From assembly GCA_964548565.1 (NCBI GenBank), contig CAZJTF010000002.1:1-64000 (forward strand): a stretch of DNA of 64,000 bases, read 5' to 3'. Source of the DNA: CAYLLT01 sp964548565. GTDB taxonomy: Bacteria; Planctomycetota; Phycisphaerae; UBA1845; PWPN01. A program made the position numbers and the translations under genes. Positions 62,049 through 64,000 of this stretch are shown piece after piece. The notes under the pieces are model-generated. The model made no database searches. It was not told the origin of the DNA and worked only from the letters and a program-made list of their open reading frames with translations. Position 1 is the first letter of the stretch. Every line of letters begins with the position of its first letter.

Positions 62049-63287
62049 ATGCGTGAGAAGCGGCCGTTGACCAGCGTTCTCGACGCTCTCTCGGTCATCG
62101 GCCGGGAGGTGCGGCCGCTGCCGACCGTGCGCGTCCCGCCGTCGGCGGCACTCGGCATGACCCTGGCCGAAACGATCCGAACCGATATCGATACCCCCCC
62201 TTTCGACAAGGCGATGATGGACGGCTTTGCCGTGCGGTCGGCGGACTGCCAGGGGCCGGGTACACGCTTGCGGATTACTGGCGAAATCGCTGCCGGGGGA
62301 CCACCGATCCCCGTCGGCCCCGGGCAGGCCGTGCGGATCAACACCGGAGCCCCCCTGCCGCCGGGCGCGGACGCAGTTGTGGTCATCGAAAACTGCGAAA
62401 TTCTCCCAGGCGGCGTCGAGGTCGCCACGGATGACGTGCCGGCGGTCGGGATCAACATCGCGCGACGGGGTGTCGACGCGCGGGCAGGGACAGTCGTGCT
62501 GGAACCGGGCACGCGGATCGGCCCGGCGCAGGTCGCGGCCGCCGCGGCAGCCGGTGCGACGACGCTGCAGGTCCATGAGCGGCCCCGCATCGCGATCGTG
62601 GTCACGGGGAGCGAACTCGTTTCGCCGGGCCAGCGCCCGGGACCGGCCCAGATCCGTAATACGAATGGCCCGTGCCTGGCGGCGCTGGCGGCGTCCGCCG
62701 GATGCACATGGACGGACCTCGGCATCGCACGTGACGACCCGGCGGCCCTGTCGGAAGCCATCCACCGCGGGCTGGAAGCTGACGTCCTGTGCATCAGCGG
62801 CGGAGTGTCGATGGGCCAGTACGATCTGGTGCCGGGCGAACTCGAGCGGGCGGGCGTGCACGCGCGGCTGCACCGGATTGGCATGAAACCCGGGAAACCA
62901 TCGCTGTTCGGGCATGGGCCACGCGGGCAGATCGTCTTCGGCCTGCCGGGAAACCCGGTGAGCGCGTTCGTGTGCTTCAAGATCCTCGTGGAGCCGGCAC
63001 TCGAAGCGTTGCAGGGTCGGCCGGCGCGTTTTCAGCCCACGCTGGAGGCGACGCTCGAGGAACCGGTGCCGACGGCGGGCGCGCGGATGGAGTTCCTGCC
63101 GGCGCTCGCTCACGAGGAACCTCCGGGCACGTGGCGTGTGCGGGCATCACAGTGGCAGGGCTCGGCCGACCTGTTCGGACTCGCGCGGAGCAACGCGCTG
63201 ATGATCCGCGAGCCGAATGCGGCGGCGGCACCAGCCGGCACCGTGGTGCGGATCATCCCGCTGTGGGCACCGCTGCTGCAGACGTGA
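62049..63287 (+). CDS. moeA: molybdopterin molybdenumtransferase
   Basis: MoeA inserts molybdenum into adenylylated molybdopterin. The sequence shows TPPFDKAMMDGFAV (residues 49-62), INTGAPLPPGADAVVVIE, a MoaB-like domain with VVTGSELVSPGQRPGP, ISGGVSMGQYD and the GLPGNPVSAFVCFKILVEPAL ending, followed by the fourth domain. The length of 412 residues is normal. No other molybdenum cofactor gene is in the window. The next gene (lnt) begins about 60 bases later. Confidence 0.95.
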   Translation: MREKRPLTSVLDALSVIGREVRPLPTVRVPPSAALGMTLAETIRTDIDTPPFDKAMMDGFAVRSADCQGPGTRLRITGEIAAGGPPIPVGPGQAVRINTGAPLPPGADAVVVIENCEILPGGVEVATDDVPAVGINIARRGVDARAGTVVLEPGTRIGPAQVAAAAAAGATTLQVHERPRIAIVVTGSELVSPGQRPGPAQIRNTNGPCLAALAASAGCTWTDLGIARDDPAALSEAIHRGLEADVLCISGGVSMGQYDLVPGELERAGVHARLHRIGMKPGKPSLFGHGPRGQIVFGLPGNPVSAFVCFKILVEPALEALQGRPARFQPTLEATLEEPVPTAGARMEFLPALAHEEPPGTWRVRASQWQGSADLFGLARSNALMIREPNAAAAPAGTVVRIIPLWAPLLQT

Positions 63288-63345
63288 TACGCAACGGGCG
63301 GTGCGACGGACAAGGGCTCAGTACGGTTTGAAGGCAGAGGCGCGA

Positions 63346-64000
63346 TTGAGACGACGGCAGGAACGTGTCCGAACACCGGCGGCGACACCCCGGCTCGCCG
63401 GTGCCAGCGCGCCCGTCGTTTTCGAGCAGCCGTGGCAGGTTCTCACGCTGTCGCTACTGTCGTGGGTGCTGAGCCTGCCGCTATTCGCGCCATGGTCGAT
63501 CTGGCCGCTCGGGTACATCGTGTTCGTGCCGTGGCTGCTCGCGGTGTGCGGCGCGCGTTCGACGGCGTGGACGATTGCGGGCAGCTACCTGCTGGGGGCG
63601 GCGTTTTTTCTGACGCACTGGCGGTGGCTGTACAGCACGACACCGCCGGGGTACTTCGCCGGCGCGCTGTGGTTCGCGCTGCACTTCCCCCTGTGCGGGT
63701 GGATCGTGCGGCACCTGGTGCGGCGCCGGCGGGTCAATGCCGCCGTCGCGTTCGCGTTCGTGTGGGTGCTCACGGAACTGATGCGATCGCGGGGGCCGCT
63801 GGCGTTTCCGTGGTTCCTGCTCGGCCACAGCCAGATCCGCCTGCTGCCGCTGGTGCAGATTGCGGACATCACGGGTGTCTACGGCGTGTCACTGCTGGTC
63901 GCACTGGTGAACGGCTGGCTGTGCGACATGCTGCTCGGGCGGCTGGGTGCACGAGCGCCGGAACCGTTGCGGGTGCCGATGCTGCACGCGTCGATCGGGA
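63346..64000 (+). CDS. lnt: apolipoprotein N-acyltransferase, 5' part
   Basis: Inner-membrane enzyme that adds the third acyl chain to lipoproteins. The open part shows five to six membrane helices (SLLSWVLSLPLFAPWSIWPL, YIVFVPWLLAVCG, AGSYLLGAAFFLTHWRWLY) and the family block WVLTELMRSRGPLAFPWFLLGHS followed by QIADITGVYGVSLLVALVN. The nitrilase domain lies beyond the window end. I chose TTG 63346 (AGAGG five bases upstream); GTG 63301 is in frame and also possible. Confidence 0.85.
   Translation, partial: MRRRQERVRTPAATPRLAGASAPVVFEQPWQVLTLSLLSWVLSLPLFAPWSIWPLGYIVFVPWLLAVCGARSTAWTIAGSYLLGAAFFLTHWRWLYSTTPPGYFAGALWFALHFPLCGWIVRHLVRRRRVNAAVAFAFVWVLTELMRSRGPLAFPWFLLGHSQIRLLPLVQIADITGVYGVSLLVALVNGWLCDMLLGRLGARAPEPLRVPMLHASIG

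Noticed and set aside
1..64000. CRISPR arrays, tRNA/rRNA genes, transposases, phage genes
   Set aside because: Looked for on both strands; no evenly spaced direct repeats of CRISPR type, no tRNA cloverleaf and no mobile-element protein was recognised.

Overview
The window reads as a GC-rich chromosome segment from a member of the Planctomycetota, most likely class Phycisphaerae. This is inferred from the gene families: exported proteins with PEP-CTERM sorting tails, type I dockerin-like calcium-binding tails, golvesin-like domains, H-X9-DG-type pseudopilins, two different ClpP genes directly behind trigger factor, and small membrane proteins ending in a CGYxLxGxxSGxCPECG zinc ribbon. No rRNA, tRNA, CRISPR array, transposase or phage gene was found.

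Layout. 1-2450: the 3' end of purL, then maf. 2526-6432 (minus): a flotillin operon of an NfeD protein with a ClpP-class protease domain, a small NfeD, FloA and a proline-rich membrane protein. 6547-10296 (minus): a glycosyltransferase, a sugar/LPS-kinase-like protein and an exported subtilase. 10562-13091: a DUF883-like membrane protein, a CsrA-REC fusion, a GGA-hairpin-rich leader with a small CBM48 protein, and purE. 13102-15645 (minus): a lipoprotein amidase and a transglutaminase-like protein. 15830-31934 (minus): an exported-protein island of three giant dockerin proteins, two PEP-CTERM proteins and two pseudopilins. 32439-42721: a phosphoesterase with a PQQ-like propeller, a papain-family protease, a PEP-CTERM protein, a large cell-wall amidase on the minus strand, and another dockerin protein. 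42970-45167: an array of small zinc-ribbon membrane proteins. 45566-52932: a PEP-CTERM protein and a 2058-residue lipoprotein whose calcium-binding and serine/threonine-rich middle resembles the protective-antigen (binary toxin B) fold. 53275-64000: a LacD-like aldolase behind a long structured leader, tig-clpP-clpP, a lipoprotein, a membrane-anchored unknown, an Sm-like protein, a decayed glycoside-hydrolase remnant, a beta-helix lipoprotein, moeA and the 5' part of lnt.

The most novel points are these. (1) A CsrA RNA-binding domain is fused to a complete receiver domain and lies next to an intergenic RNA with about 15 GGA motifs, one in a perfect CsrA-type hairpin, in front of a glycogen-binding-domain gene. 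(2) A 10-bp AT-rich element with a CTTG box at two fixed spacings lies upstream of four exported-protein genes; the spacing matches the class of protein (PEP-CTERM or pseudopilin). (3) A protective-antigen-like module sits in a surface lipoprotein. (4) The leader of the aldolase gene has pseudoknot topology and ends in an overlapping terminator. (5) A translationally coupled array of zinc-ribbon membrane proteins contains a decayed copy.

All assignments come from reading motifs by eye. Family names are from recognition, not from searches; starts were chosen by ribosome-binding site and signal peptide.
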